DNA of 25,808 nt from Patescibacteria group bacterium (GCA_018056275.1 JAGPFW010000003.1:1-25808), one strand, 5' to 3'; counted from the stretch's first letter, positions 7,403 through 16,335 are shown. The notes: generated by a model from the sequence alone, not told the origin. Numbers and translations are program-made.

Positions 7403-7440
7403 TGTTTAGAGTAGCGTCTTCCTGAATGTTTTGGTAAAAA

Positions 7441-8067
7441 ATGCAGAAAAGGGAAATTTTGGAAAAGCTTGAAAAGGCCATATTGGTTTGTAAGAAATGC
7501 CCTCTTTATGAGACAGCCTTACATTCTGTTCCAGGAGAAGGAAATATAAACGCAGAGATAGTGTTTATAGGAGAAGCTCCAGGGGCAACAGAAGATAAAT
7601 TAGGTCGGCCTTTTGTTGGGAGAGCAGGGAAACTTTTGGATGAGCTACTACAAGAAATTAACTTACATAGGGAGGATGTATGGATTGGTAATATAATTAA
7701 ACATCGCCCTCCAAATAATAGGGAGCCCCAACCAAACGAAATACGAGCTTGTGAGGACTTCCTGACTGTGCAATTGCGCGTAATTCGTCCAAAATTGGTG
7801 GTTACGCTTGGGAGATTTGCCATGTATTATTTTTATAAAGAGGGGAAGATCTCTCTAGATCATGGCAACTTAATAAAAGGAGATAACGGTTTTTATGTTT
7901 ATCCCGTTTATCACCCAGCTGCGGCTTTGCGTAATGGTGACTTTTTGCAGGCGTTGAAAGAGGATTTTTTGAGAATTCCTCAAATAGTAAAACAAATAGA
8001 TATAGAGAAAAATAATATAGTAGTTTCTTCGCAGGAAGAGAAAGGTCAATTAAAATTAAAAATGTAA
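7441..8067 (+). CDS. Type-4 (iron-sulfur) uracil-DNA glycosylase
   Basis: This enzyme removes uracil from DNA to begin base-excision repair. Diagnostic features are the N-terminal CKKCPL (C17, C20), motif A GEAPGATEDKLGRPFVG (44-60), the RPPNNREP segment (89-96) and motif B YHPAAALRN (157-165). Family members normally carry an Fe-S cluster on four cysteines. Here C17, C20 and C104 are present, but the third position, KCRPP in the family, is KHRPP with H88. The histidine codon (CAT) differs from a cysteine codon at two positions, so one base error does not explain it. At 208 residues the length is normal, with a charged tail after about 175. It starts 38 nt after the Lon-like gene without a visible Shine-Dalgarno sequence, and ends 3 nt before RNase J. 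Confidence 0.93.
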   Translation: MQKREILEKLEKAILVCKKCPLYETALHSVPGEGNINAEIVFIGEAPGATEDKLGRPFVGRAGKLLDELLQEINLHREDVWIGNIIKHRPPNNREPQPNEIRACEDFLTVQLRVIRPKLVVTLGRFAMYYFYKEGKISLDHGNLIKGDNGFYVYPVYHPAAALRNGDFLQALKEDFLRIPQIVKQIDIEKNNIVVSSQEEKGQLKLKM

Positions 8068-8070
8068 TAT

Positions 8071-9744
8071 ATGCTAAAAATAATGAATTTAAGTGGCACA
8101 GAAGCCGTAACGAAAAATTTAACCGTTTATGAGTACGGTGAAGATATTATAGTATTGGATTGTGGTGTGGGTTTTCCGGATAGCGAGATGCTGGGGGTGG
8201 ATATGGTCATTCCTGATTTCACATATTTACAGGAGAATTCTCATAAAATTAAAGGGTTAATTTTAACCCATGGTCATGAGGATCATATAGGAGCGGTTCC
8301 ATATTTTTTAAAGGAATTTCCAAAAGTTAAGGTTTATGCAAGTAAACTAGTTCAAGGGTTCTTAAAAGAAAAATTTACAGATGAAAGAAGGTATAGAGAT
8401 GTTCCAAAAAATCCTTCTATGCACCTAATTAGCGCTGATATGCCTCCGTTAAAAATCGGGTCTTTTACTATAGAAGCCTTTGGCGTAAATCATTCTGTTC
8501 CAGATTCTTTTGGTTTTGCAATAAAAACTCCAGAGGGTACTGTTTTGCATATTTCTGATTTCAAAATAGACCTGATGCCTGTTTTAGATAAGCCTATTGA
8601 ATTAGGAAGGATCGCAAAATATGGGGAGGAAGGAGTTTTGTGTTTGTTGTCTGATTGTTTGGGTGTTACCACCGAAGGCTATTCTAAGCCTGAGAAAGAA
8701 TTGGGTGCTACATTTGATACTTTGTTCTCTCAAGCGGAGGGGAAGCAAATAATTGTAACGACAATATCTTCCAATATATCTAGGATGTATCAAATAATTA
8801 CGGCTGCTCAAAAGCTTGGTAGAAAGATAGTTATTATGGGTAGGTCTATAGATCAAAGCGTTTCGGTTGCCCGAGGGCTTAAATACCTTCCCTTTGCTGA
8901 TGATGTTTTTGTTGATTCTAAAGATGCTTCTAAATATAACCAAGCTGATCTTGTCTACATTGTAGCGGGATGTTACGGTCAATCTGGTTCTGCACTTGGA
9001 AAAATAAGCAGAGGAGAGCATCCGGATATAAATCTGCAGGAGGGAGCTTTTGTAGTATTTTCTGCTGACCCTAATCCGCCTGGAGTTGCCGAAGCTGTGG
9101 AGAAAGTTCAGGATAACCTAATTTCTCTTGGTGCTAAGGTGATTTATAGTGAGATCCAAGAGAATCTGCATGTTTCTGGCCATGGTACTAAAGGTGATTT
9201 AAGATTAATTGCTTTTTTATGCAAGCCTAAATACTTTATCCCTATTGGAGGGACAATAAAGAGGATGCGCGCCTATTCTAATATGGTGGCCACTCTTGGG
9301 TTTAGTCCAGATACTGTCTTTGAACAGAGAGAAGGCGATGTGGTTTTGTTTGAGAACAATATTGCCAAGAAGGGTCCATCGTATCCGGTAAAGGATATTT
9401 TTATTGATGGTTCTAATGTTGGTGATGTGGGTACTTCGGTTATTAGGGATAGGGAAAAACTTTCAGATGATGGAATGTTTGTAGTTATTGTTGCGGCCTC
9501 TAAGGATACAGGCGAATTTATGGGTAAAGTTGAAGTTGTAACTAGAGGGTTTGTTTATGTGAAGGAATCCGGGAGTCTTTTGGCGAAGGCAAAGCAATCC
9601 ATAGCCGCTACAATAAACCCAAAGGATGATTTGCGAAAAAACTGGAATAGTACAAAGGATGCGGTTGAAAAAAAGATGAACAAGCTTTTATTTAAAGAGA
9701 CTGGTCGTAGCCCTTTGATATTTGTACAAGCTATATATCTGTAA
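8071..9744 (+). CDS. rnj: Ribonuclease J (metallo-beta-lactamase/beta-CASP family)
   Basis: This is an mRNA- and rRNA-processing nuclease with endo- and 5'-3' exonuclease activity in characterised family members. It has 557 residues, the usual length. The metallo-beta-lactamase motif HGHEDH lies at 67-72, and further metal-site positions are in NHSVPDSFGF and HISDFKID (about 137-168). The beta-CASP domain follows, including NISRMYQIITAA and SGSALGKISRGEH. The SGHGTKGDLR motif is intact. The later PVHGE motif, whose histidine is a metal ligand in B. subtilis RNase J1, reads PIGGT (391-395). The C-terminal domain starts at about 450. It follows UDG after 3 nt, so the two are probably co-translated. 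Given that PNPase is also present, RNA turnover seems to rest on RNase J plus PNPase. Confidence 0.93.
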   Translation: MLKIMNLSGTEAVTKNLTVYEYGEDIIVLDCGVGFPDSEMLGVDMVIPDFTYLQENSHKIKGLILTHGHEDHIGAVPYFLKEFPKVKVYASKLVQGFLKEKFTDERRYRDVPKNPSMHLISADMPPLKIGSFTIEAFGVNHSVPDSFGFAIKTPEGTVLHISDFKIDLMPVLDKPIELGRIAKYGEEGVLCLLSDCLGVTTEGYSKPEKELGATFDTLFSQAEGKQIIVTTISSNISRMYQIITAAQKLGRKIVIMGRSIDQSVSVARGLKYLPFADDVFVDSKDASKYNQADLVYIVAGCYGQSGSALGKISRGEHPDINLQEGAFVVFSADPNPPGVAEAVEKVQDNLISLGAKVIYSEIQENLHVSGHGTKGDLRLIAFLCKPKYFIPIGGTIKRMRAYSNMVATLGFSPDTVFEQREGDVVLFENNIAKKGPSYPVKDIFIDGSNVGDVGTSVIRDREKLSDDGMFVVIVAASKDTGEFMGKVEVVTRGFVYVKESGSLLAKAKQSIAATINPKDDLRKNWNSTKDAVEKKMNKLLFKETGRSPLIFVQAIYL

Positions 9745-9756
9745 TAATCCTTTTCG

Positions 9757-9765
9757 TGTTATCAT
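9757..9765 (+). promoter_or_regulatory. Extended -10 promoter, leaderless start for ftsK
   Basis: TGtTATCAT (9757-9765) is an extended -10 element; the ftsK ATG (9773) follows after exactly 7 nt. No -35 box is evident. The spacing implies a leaderless mRNA. Confidence 0.55.
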
Positions 9766-9772
9766 GTAGGCA

Positions 9773-12022
9773 ATGCCTAAAAAAAGGGGAAGAAAGAAAA
9801 AATTTAAGCTAAATTTGGATTTCAAGCCAGAACTGGTAAGATCTATTTTAGCGGTTTTCTTTTTTTTAAGCGCTTTTTTGGTAGTGCTCTCTTATTTTGC
9901 TCCTGGGTATAGTGTGAACGCTTTTATAAACAGTAGAATAAGGATAGCATTTGGATCTTTAGCTTTTCTTTTATTTTTTCCTCTGCTGTTACTTTCAGCT
10001 TTTTGTGTTGAATCAATTGATTTGCCCTTTAAAAACCTCCGCGTCTTTGTAGGGATGTGCTTGACTTTATTGTCCGCTGCCACGTTCCTAACAGTATTTT
10101 CTTGGAATTCAAATCCCTACACAAAAGCATCCTCTGGGGGAGCGGGAGGAATGCTTGGGTACCAGTTTTTCTATTTTCTTTATTCGTCTTTTGGTTTTTT
10201 AGGAGCGGTATTGGTTCTTTTGGGATTATTGATGATTTCCATTATATTGGTTTCTAACCTTTCGCTAAACACGATTATATCCTTTGTTAAGACAGTGCTT
10301 TTAAAATTAAAAGAGAAATATCTGGATCTAATGCATAAAGACGCTATCGACTCTACAGAGGTGTTCTCCGATATGGCTTTTGCAGAATCTTCCATTGGGG
10401 AGGCTCCCATAGATACGTTTCCAGCTATATCTTCTAATTTGGAGGGTACAAAACCAAAGTCTCAGTTAGAAATTTTGCCTCCTTTTTCTGAACCTCAAAA
10501 TGGAACTGTTGTTGAACCTTTTGTAACCGAAGACTCCAAAGTTTTAACTTCTATTGCGCCCAATCTTCCTTATGCAGATAGAGTATGGCAATTACCTCCG
10601 CTTTCCCTCTTAGATGACTCCAAAGAGATTGCCCCTGATGCTGGAAATGTTAAAAGCCGAAATCAGATTATAGAGTCAACTCTTAGATCATTTGCTATTA
10701 AAGGTACCGTAATAGGTAACAACGCAGGTCCAGCAGTTACCCAATATGTTTTAGATGTCCCCTCAGGAACAAAGATATCCAAAGTAGTTAACTTGCAGTC
10801 AGATTTGGCTCGCGCACTTTCTTCTCCAACAGGTTCGGTTAGAATAGAGGCGCCTATTCCAGGACAGCCTTATATAGGTATAGAAGTGCCTAATAACAAT
10901 AGAGTTATATTACCTTTTAAAACTCTGTTGACCTCGGATTCTATGAAAGGGTTGAGTTCCAAATTAGGTATTGTTTTGGGAAAAGATGTTGGAGGAAGAG
11001 TTTATGTTTATGACATAGGAAAGATGCCCCATTTGTTAGTGGCCGGCGCTACGGGTTCGGGAAAGTCGGTGTTTTTGCATTCGCTTCTGTTTTCCATACT
11101 TTTTAGGGCAACCCCTCAGGAGGTTAAATTTATCTTGGTTGATCCAAAAAGGGTTGAGTTTACTTATTATGATAATATTCCGCATCTTTTAAACCCTGTC
11201 ATAACCGATGTAGAAAAAGCCCCCGCCGTATTTAAATGGGCGGTAATAGAAATGGAGAGGAGATACAGACTTTTAGAGAGTGCTCATGCTAGGAATATAG
11301 ATTCTTATAATGAGAAATCAGGCTTTCAGGCGCTTCCTTACATTGTAATCATTGTAGATGAGTTAGGAGAAATAATGGTCGCAGATCCTGCTGCTGTGGA
11401 AAAAAGCATAATTCGTTTGGCTCAATTAGCTCGCGCAGTCGGTATTCACTTAATTTTGTCGGTTCAAAGGCCTTCCACAAATATAATTACTGGTATTATA
11501 AAGGCAAACATTCCGTGTAGAATTGCTTTTAATGTTTCCAGCCAAATTGACTCGCGTGTAATAATTGATCAGCCTGGTGCTGAAAAGCTTTTAGGTAAAG
11601 GTGATATGCTTTTTGTACCTCCTGATGCTTCAAAGCCTCTTAGGTTACAAGGTGCTTGGGTCTCTGAACAAGAAATAAATTCCTTGGTAAAGTATCTGAA
11701 GGATCAGGGTGTTGAACCTGAGTATAAGGAGGAAATTTTGGAAATGGCACAGAAAGCCGAACAAAGTGGCACTAGTGTCTCGTCTGGGGGAGACGCGGTT
11801 GATGATTTATTTGAGGAGGCTGTAGAAATTTGTGTGAGCTCTGGAAAGGCTTCTGCTTCGTTGTTACAAAGGAGGCTTTCTATTGGATATGCTAGAGCGG
11901 CGAGAATCTTGGATGAATTAGAGGCCAAAGGTGTTATTGGGCCCCAAAACGGTTCTCAGCCCCGTGAGGTGCTTGTTTCTAACCGCGATTCTTTGGAATC
12001 ATTTGAAGAAACTCCTTTTTAG
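9773..12022 (+). CDS. ftsK: FtsK/SpoIIIE DNA translocase
   Basis: This ATP-driven motor moves chromosomal DNA through the closing division septum. A basic N-terminus is followed by four hydrophobic membrane segments (about 24-42, 57-78, 90-109 and 140-162). A short acidic/proline linker (about 185-290) precedes the motor alpha and beta domains with Walker A GATGSGKS (425-432) and Walker B IVDEL (527-531). A winged-helix gamma domain follows (about 672-740), with LLQRRLSIGYARAARILDEL, which in relatives reads KOPS/SRS orienting sites. The linker is short compared with E. coli FtsK and closer to SpoIIIE. The Walker B neighbourhood is DELGEIM, where DELADLM is common. A promoter sits immediately upstream. 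The rodZ-like gene starts 10 nt after the stop, linking chromosome segregation and cell shape. Confidence 0.96.
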   Translation: MPKKRGRKKKFKLNLDFKPELVRSILAVFFFLSAFLVVLSYFAPGYSVNAFINSRIRIAFGSLAFLLFFPLLLLSAFCVESIDLPFKNLRVFVGMCLTLLSAATFLTVFSWNSNPYTKASSGGAGGMLGYQFFYFLYSSFGFLGAVLVLLGLLMISIILVSNLSLNTIISFVKTVLLKLKEKYLDLMHKDAIDSTEVFSDMAFAESSIGEAPIDTFPAISSNLEGTKPKSQLEILPPFSEPQNGTVVEPFVTEDSKVLTSIAPNLPYADRVWQLPPLSLLDDSKEIAPDAGNVKSRNQIIESTLRSFAIKGTVIGNNAGPAVTQYVLDVPSGTKISKVVNLQSDLARALSSPTGSVRIEAPIPGQPYIGIEVPNNNRVILPFKTLLTSDSMKGLSSKLGIVLGKDVGGRVYVYDIGKMPHLLVAGATGSGKSVFLHSLLFSILFRATPQEVKFILVDPKRVEFTYYDNIPHLLNPVITDVEKAPAVFKWAVIEMERRYRLLESAHARNIDSYNEKSGFQALPYIVIIVDELGEIMVADPAAVEKSIIRLAQLARAVGIHLILSVQRPSTNIITGIIKANIPCRIAFNVSSQIDSRVIIDQPGAEKLLGKGDMLFVPPDASKPLRLQGAWVSEQEINSLVKYLKDQGVEPEYKEEILEMAQKAEQSGTSVSSGGDAVDDLFEEAVEICVSSGKASASLLQRRLSIGYARAARILDELEAKGVIGPQNGSQPREVLVSNRDSLESFEETPF

Positions 12023-12032
12023 AATATAAAAT

Positions 12033-12785
12033 ATGAAAAATTTAGGTGAGATACTCCTTTCACAGAGAAAAAAACTTCGCCAAACACCGGATTCTTTGTA
12101 CAAGAAAATAAAAATTCATCCAAAGTATATTAAGGCTCTAGAAGAAAATGACTATTCCCTTTTTGATAGTTCCTCGCATGCGAGAGGTTTCCTTAAGATT
12201 TACGCAAGTGCGTTGGGTTTAAATGTGGAAGAAATTTTGGCTTTATGGCGGCGGGAATTTGGTTACGCATTTCCAGAGGATTTTCCTGTGTTAAGAGAGA
12301 AGAAGCTAAAGAAAATAAAACCCCGCGTTACAATAACAGCAAAAGGTCTTGTCATGGGCGTTTCTTTTTTGCTTCTTTTGACTTTTTTTGGGTATCTGTT
12401 TTATGCCTATAAGAATTATCAAGGTCCTCCCGAATTAGTTATTACTCACCCTAAAGATAATGAAATTTTAAAGACTTCTTTAGTTGATATAACTGGGAAA
12501 ACCGATATTGATGCCACGCTTTTTATTAACGGAGAGGTTGTTTTGCTTAAGCCTGACGGGAGTTTTGCCACATCGGTTGGGTTGAGGGAAGGAGTAAATA
12601 CTCTAAGTATAACTTCTATAAATATCTTGGAGAAAAGGTCGGAAGAGATTTTGACTGTAATCTATAGACCCGAAATAGTTATAAGTGAACCGCCCGAAAA
12701 ATTGAAAACGGATGAGGAGGATTTTGAGGTTATGTCTAAGGATATGTCTACTCCAGAAGTTTTAGACGAGATTGTGACCCCATAA
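12033..12785 (+). CDS. RodZ-like membrane protein with N-terminal helix-turn-helix
   Basis: Residues 1-75 form a Cro/RodZ-type helix-turn-helix (LGEILLSQRKKLRQT, HPKYIKALEENDY, HARGFLKIYASALGL). A basic stretch (87-99) and one transmembrane helix (about 106-126) follow. An external beta-sandwich-like domain comes next (about 134-210; PELVITHPKDNEILKTSLVD, GKTDIDATLFINGE, LREGVNTLSITS). It resembles the Ig-like modules often seen in RodZ and cell-wall proteins. The tail (about 220-250) is acidic. RodZ links MreB filaments to the elongation machinery in rod-shaped cells; no mreB is in this window. The gene probably shares the ftsK transcript (10-nt gap), although TAGAAT at 12020-12025 lies 7 nt from the ATG and could add a leaderless start. 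The architecture is clear, while the precise role is inferred. Confidence 0.8.
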   Translation: MKNLGEILLSQRKKLRQTPDSLYKKIKIHPKYIKALEENDYSLFDSSSHARGFLKIYASALGLNVEEILALWRREFGYAFPEDFPVLREKKLKKIKPRVTITAKGLVMGVSFLLLLTFFGYLFYAYKNYQGPPELVITHPKDNEILKTSLVDITGKTDIDATLFINGEVVLLKPDGSFATSVGLREGVNTLSITSINILEKRSEEILTVIYRPEIVISEPPEKLKTDEEDFEVMSKDMSTPEVLDEIVTP

Positions 12786-12834
12786 ATTTTTTATTATTAA
12801 AAACACGGATTTGAGTTATATGGTTTTAAATCTA

Positions 12835-12843
12835 TGTTATACT
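12835..12843 (+). promoter_or_regulatory. Extended -10 promoter ahead of the YtxG-like gene
   Basis: TGtTATACT (12835-12843) is close to the extended -10 consensus. TTGAGT at 12811-12816 is 21 bp away, too far for a standard -35 box. Transcription would start near 12850, giving a leader of about 22 nt with no Shine-Dalgarno sequence. Confidence 0.45.
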
Positions 12844-12872
12844 TTTCTTAGATTATTTAATATTTACTGCCT

Positions 12873-13172
12873 ATGACAACAGAAACACTAATAACCATCT
12901 TGGTTTCACTTCTCATTATAAATTTTGTGATTTGGTTAGGTTTCTTAATCTTTATTTTTATTCAAACTCGCAAGATTTTTAAAGCCTTTAATAATATTTT
13001 GGAAAACACAAATAGACTTTCTAGTTCTCTTGTAGGGACTGTTTTTAAATTTGGGACGTTGGCTCTTGGGCTTATTAAGGGCTTCAATACTGTTAAGTCA
13101 ATAACAACTTTAAGTGACATCTTTGAGGAAGATGTAGAAGAGGAGGGAAAACATGGCAAAAAAAAGAAATAA
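12873..13172 (+). CDS. Small single-pass membrane protein, YtxG/DUF948-like
   Basis: The 99 residues have an N-terminal transmembrane helix (about 6-30). An amphipathic cytoplasmic helix (QTRKIFKAFNNILENTNRLS, about 31-50), a second fairly hydrophobic stretch (about 53-70) and a very acidic then lysine-rich tail (85-99) follow. The layout and the YtxH-type gene directly behind it match the ytxG-ytxH pair of Firmicutes, where YtxG belongs to DUF948; the assignment rests on this context more than on sequence. It overlaps the next gene by 20 nt. The function is unknown; in Bacillus the pair is linked to general stress. Confidence 0.6.
   Translation: MTTETLITILVSLLIINFVIWLGFLIFIFIQTRKIFKAFNNILENTNRLSSSLVGTVFKFGTLALGLIKGFNTVKSITTLSDIFEEDVEEEGKHGKKKK
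13141..13146 (+). promoter_or_regulatory. Strong Shine-Dalgarno inside the upstream gene
   Basis: AGGAGG is placed 6 nt before the ATG at 13153, within the 3' end of the YtxG-like gene. It fixes the start of the YtxH-like gene and contrasts with the leaderless starts elsewhere. Confidence 0.75.
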
Positions 13173-13440
13173 ATTCTTATGGGGTATGGGGATTGGCGCA
13201 GTGCTAGGTATTTTATTTGCTCCTAGAAAAGGAGACGATACACGGAAAAAGCTTTCCAAAGAAGCGCAGGATTTAAAGGAGGCTTTTGAAAAGGCTGTCT
13301 CTACAGGAAAGGTAAAATATGAGGAAATTAAGGCCGAAGTTAACCCTGCAATAGATGATATAAAAGCAAGAGCAAAACCTTATGTTGACTCTTTACAGGA
13401 TGGTTTAGAGGGTAAGGAGATGAATTCCAAGAGGAAATAA
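13153..13440 (+). CDS. YtxH-domain protein
   Basis: The 95 residues open with a short basic segment. A glycine-rich hydrophobic helix ending in an APRKG turn (WGMGIGAVLGILFAPRKGDD, about 10-29) follows, which is the hallmark of YtxH/GvpP-type proteins. The rest is a charged, heptad-like helix (about 30-95) suited to coiled-coil or membrane-surface packing. The start is supported by AGGAGG six nt upstream. It overlaps the preceding gene by 20 nt and is followed after 3 nt by the disordered protein, so all sit in one operon with the TraD-like ATPase. The molecular role of YtxH proteins is not settled; membrane-stress or anchoring functions are proposed. Confidence 0.8.
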   Translation: MAKKRNKFLWGMGIGAVLGILFAPRKGDDTRKKLSKEAQDLKEAFEKAVSTGKVKYEEIKAEVNPAIDDIKARAKPYVDSLQDGLEGKEMNSKRK

Positions 13441-13443
13441 TTT

Positions 13444-13938
13444 ATGTCCGATCCTTGGGATATAGCTACACAGAACACACAAAATAATGCCGATGATTTT
13501 GTTGGTGTGGGTGTACCTTCAAATCCTGCTTCTACGGATAATTCAGCACCGACTGGTATTTTTAATGATGGGGCTGTTCCCGATACACCTAAAGACTTAG
13601 TCTCTTTTGCAAAAAGATTGGATCGCCTCTCAGCTTCAAGTTCATCCTCTGAGTCTGTTCCTTATTATGAGCGTGCAAAGCCTGAGGAATCGCAGGAGCA
13701 AGAAGAAGCCAAACCCAAGATTGTAGCCCCAAAGCCAAAAGCATTAGATGAGGATGCATCTCCCATCACGCCTATTCCGTCAAGATCTTTAGGGAGGACG
13801 GTGGATCAACGGATGCAACCCAAGCCAGAGCCTATTACGACAATTGGGGATATGGATCCTACAACGGCATACGCTGACAAAGAAGAAGGCGAATTTATTC
13901 AGGGAGTTATAGATAAGCATGGATCTGTTAAATCTTAA
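13444..13938 (+). CDS. Hypothetical disordered acidic protein
   Basis: The 164 residues match no family I recognise. Composition is Ser/Pro/Asp/Glu-rich and low-complexity, with a serine run (about 62-69), a Glu/Gln stretch (80-88) and proline-lysine segments (90-98). One possible helix is KDLVSFAKRLDRLSAS (51-66), and another short conserved-looking element is GEFIQGVIDKHG (149-160). There is no signal peptide or membrane helix. GAGGA (13431-13435) lies 8 nt before the ATG. The 3' end overlaps the ATPase start by 20 nt, so production is probably coupled to it. It could be an adaptor or flexible linker protein for the membrane ATPase; this is inference from position only. Confidence 0.75.
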   Translation: MSDPWDIATQNTQNNADDFVGVGVPSNPASTDNSAPTGIFNDGAVPDTPKDLVSFAKRLDRLSASSSSSESVPYYERAKPEESQEQEEAKPKIVAPKPKALDEDASPITPIPSRSLGRTVDQRMQPKPEPITTIGDMDPTTAYADKEEGEFIQGVIDKHGSVKS

Positions 13939-16333
13939 TCAAATTCTTTATGTGGTCTTTTGGGTGGGAGTGTATGCGCTTTTTCTTGTTGGGGCAATAG
14001 TTGCTTCTGTGGCAATTTTGATGCGTCGGAAGAGAAAAAAGGTAAGTGACCTAAATAAATTTAATCTCACGTTTTTGCATATAAAATTACCGTCTACAAG
14101 CGAAACAGAAATTAATGCGGCGGAGCAGTTCTTTGCAAGCTTATGGGGTTTTAAAAGGAGTTGGTGGGCTGCTTTATGGAAGGGACAATATACCATTTCA
14201 TTTGAAATCGTTGCCAAGGAAAATGGTATTGGTTTTTATGTTGTAGTTCCTGACGAATTGGCGCTTTCTGTTGAGAAGAAAATAAACGGGGCGTACCCCG
14301 AGGCAGAAATTGACCTAATTGACCCTAATGAAGTATGGGATAGGGGAGACTTCACTTCTGTTGCTGAATTAAAACTTTCGGGGGTGCCTTATTATCCAAT
14401 CACTGTTTATGAAGATTTGGCTACTGATAGTTTAAGCACATTAACATCTTCTATGACTAAATTAAATGAAAAGGATGTCATTGCCGTTCAATTTTTAATA
14501 CAGGCTGCGGGGAATTCTTGGAGAAGACAAGGTACTGGATTTGTTGCTAGAGTAAATAGAAAAAGTTCTGATCCCGAAAAGGGGGGGAAGGTTGATACAT
14601 CTTTTACGGAGGGAGTAGAAAAGAAGATATCAAAACCAGGGTTTGATGTTTCTATAAGGATTGTTGCCATAGCCGAAAACAAAATGCGTGCTGATGAACA
14701 CATCCAAAATATAGTCACATCCTTTGAGCAGTTTACTGATGTTAAATACAATAAATTCAAGAAAGTAAATCCTAAGGCAAGAAATACTATAGATAATTTT
14801 ATCTACAGAAGGATGGACGCAATAAGTTTAAGTATCCCCATTTTTGACATACCCATTTATAGAAGTGTTTCTGTACTAAATACAGCCGAGCTTGCCACAA
14901 TTTTCCATTTTCCCGGTGAAAATGTGAAAACACCAGGTATTTTATGGTTAAAAGCTAGACGAGCCCCTGCCCCTGAGGATGTTCCCGAAGAGGGGCTTTA
15001 TTTGGGTATAAATGAATTTAGGGGAAAGCAAAAGAAGGTTTATATGAAGGAAAAAGATCGTACTAGGCATTTTTATATAATTGGGCAAACTGGTACGGGA
15101 AAATCTGAGTTTATGAAAACGTTAGCCTTGCAGGATATGGAGAATGGAGAGGGTTTAGCCTTTATAGACCCCCATGGTAGTGACATTGACGATATTTTGG
15201 AAAAAGTTCCTGAGCATAGAATTGACGATGTAATACTTTTTGATGCTTCCGATGATAAACGCCCCATAGGTTTAAATATGTTGGAAGCTCATTCCGAAGA
15301 AGAGAAACACATGACCATAAATGCTTTTATAGGACTTTTATATAAATTATACGATCCAAATCGTCAGGGAATTATGGGTCCCCAACTAGAGAGAGCCATT
15401 AGAAATGTTATGTTAACCGCAATGGCCGATCCCGAAAGTACAATGGTAGACGTATTAAGAATATTAATAGATGAAAATTACGCCAAATCCTTTTTGCCAA
15501 AATTAGATGATCCTTTAGTAAAGAGGTATTGGACAGATGAAATGGCCAATACTAGCGATTATCATAAGGGAGAAAAGATGGGTTATTTTGTTTCTAAATT
15601 TGACCGCTTTGTAACCGATAGAACGATGCGGCATATGTTGGGGCAGCCTCATTCAGCTCTAAATTTTCATAAGATTATGGCGGAAAAGAAGATATTGTTA
15701 GTAGATCTCTCTAAGGGGAAGATAGGCGAAGAGAATTCTAACTTTATAGGGTTACTTTTAGTGCCAAGGATTTTACAAGCTGCTTTGGCTAGAGCTACCA
15801 AATTAGGTAAAGAAGATTTTCCCAACTTTTATCTTTATGTGGATGAATTCCAAAACTTCGCCACTGACGATTTTGCAACAATTCTTTCGGAAGCGCGCAA
15901 ATATAAATTGAATTTGATTGTGGCGCACCAATTTGTTTCTCAGTTAGATGAGAAGATTAAGGAGGCTGTTTTTGGAAATGTTGGTAGTATGGCTGTTTTT
16001 AGAATAGGTGCTGATGACGCAGAGTATATGGAAAAACAATTTGAACCCACTTTTACTCAAAGTGATTTGATAAACTTACCAATAGGAAACTTTTACACGC
16101 GGCTTCTAGTGGGCGGTCATCCGACTAGGCCTTTTTCTATGAAGGTGGATTGGGATGCAGTGAATGAAGTCAATTCCCATAAAAGTCCCGAGAGAGCTAT
16201 GGAAATAAGAAAAAGATCGCGAGAAAAATATGGTGTTCCCGTTGAAGAGGTTGAGGCATTCATTAATGAAAAAGCAGGGTTAAATGAAGTTAAGGAGGCT
16301 CCAATTCCTCCTAGGAGGAGTATTCCATTTTAG
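13919..16333 (+). CDS. Membrane-anchored TraD/VirD4-like ATPase (type IV secretion/coupling-protein family)
   Basis: The 804 residues begin with one transmembrane helix (about 9-35) and a basic stop-transfer stretch RRKRKK. A large N-terminal domain of about 340 residues follows, which I cannot assign precisely. The ATPase core resembles type IV secretion DNA-binding/coupling ATPases: Walker A GQTGTGKS (389-396), then FIDPHGSDIDD, and Walker B VDEFQNF (641-647). It continues with a sensor-like IVAHQFVSQL and the region that ends family members (LPIGNFYTRLLVGG). The C-terminus is charged. The hexameric relatives pump DNA or protein across the inner membrane. No relaxase or other mating-pair gene lies in this window, so it may be a dedicated housekeeping pump. 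It overlaps the disordered protein upstream and is followed after 2 nt by the 725-residue protein. Confidence 0.85.
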   Translation: MDLLNLNQILYVVFWVGVYALFLVGAIVASVAILMRRKRKKVSDLNKFNLTFLHIKLPSTSETEINAAEQFFASLWGFKRSWWAALWKGQYTISFEIVAKENGIGFYVVVPDELALSVEKKINGAYPEAEIDLIDPNEVWDRGDFTSVAELKLSGVPYYPITVYEDLATDSLSTLTSSMTKLNEKDVIAVQFLIQAAGNSWRRQGTGFVARVNRKSSDPEKGGKVDTSFTEGVEKKISKPGFDVSIRIVAIAENKMRADEHIQNIVTSFEQFTDVKYNKFKKVNPKARNTIDNFIYRRMDAISLSIPIFDIPIYRSVSVLNTAELATIFHFPGENVKTPGILWLKARRAPAPEDVPEEGLYLGINEFRGKQKKVYMKEKDRTRHFYIIGQTGTGKSEFMKTLALQDMENGEGLAFIDPHGSDIDDILEKVPEHRIDDVILFDASDDKRPIGLNMLEAHSEEEKHMTINAFIGLLYKLYDPNRQGIMGPQLERAIRNVMLTAMADPESTMVDVLRILIDENYAKSFLPKLDDPLVKRYWTDEMANTSDYHKGEKMGYFVSKFDRFVTDRTMRHMLGQPHSALNFHKIMAEKKILLVDLSKGKIGEENSNFIGLLLVPRILQAALARATKLGKEDFPNFYLYVDEFQNFATDDFATILSEARKYKLNLIVAHQFVSQLDEKIKEAVFGNVGSMAVFRIGADDAEYMEKQFEPTFTQSDLINLPIGNFYTRLLVGGHPTRPFSMKVDWDAVNEVNSHKSPERAMEIRKRSREKYGVPVEEVEAFINEKAGLNEVKEAPIPPRRSIPF

Positions 16334-16335
16334 GT

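Noticed and set aside
8602..9021. 139-codon minus-strand frame opposite RNase J
   Set aside because: It is a shadow of a strongly conserved gene; its composition has no domain features.
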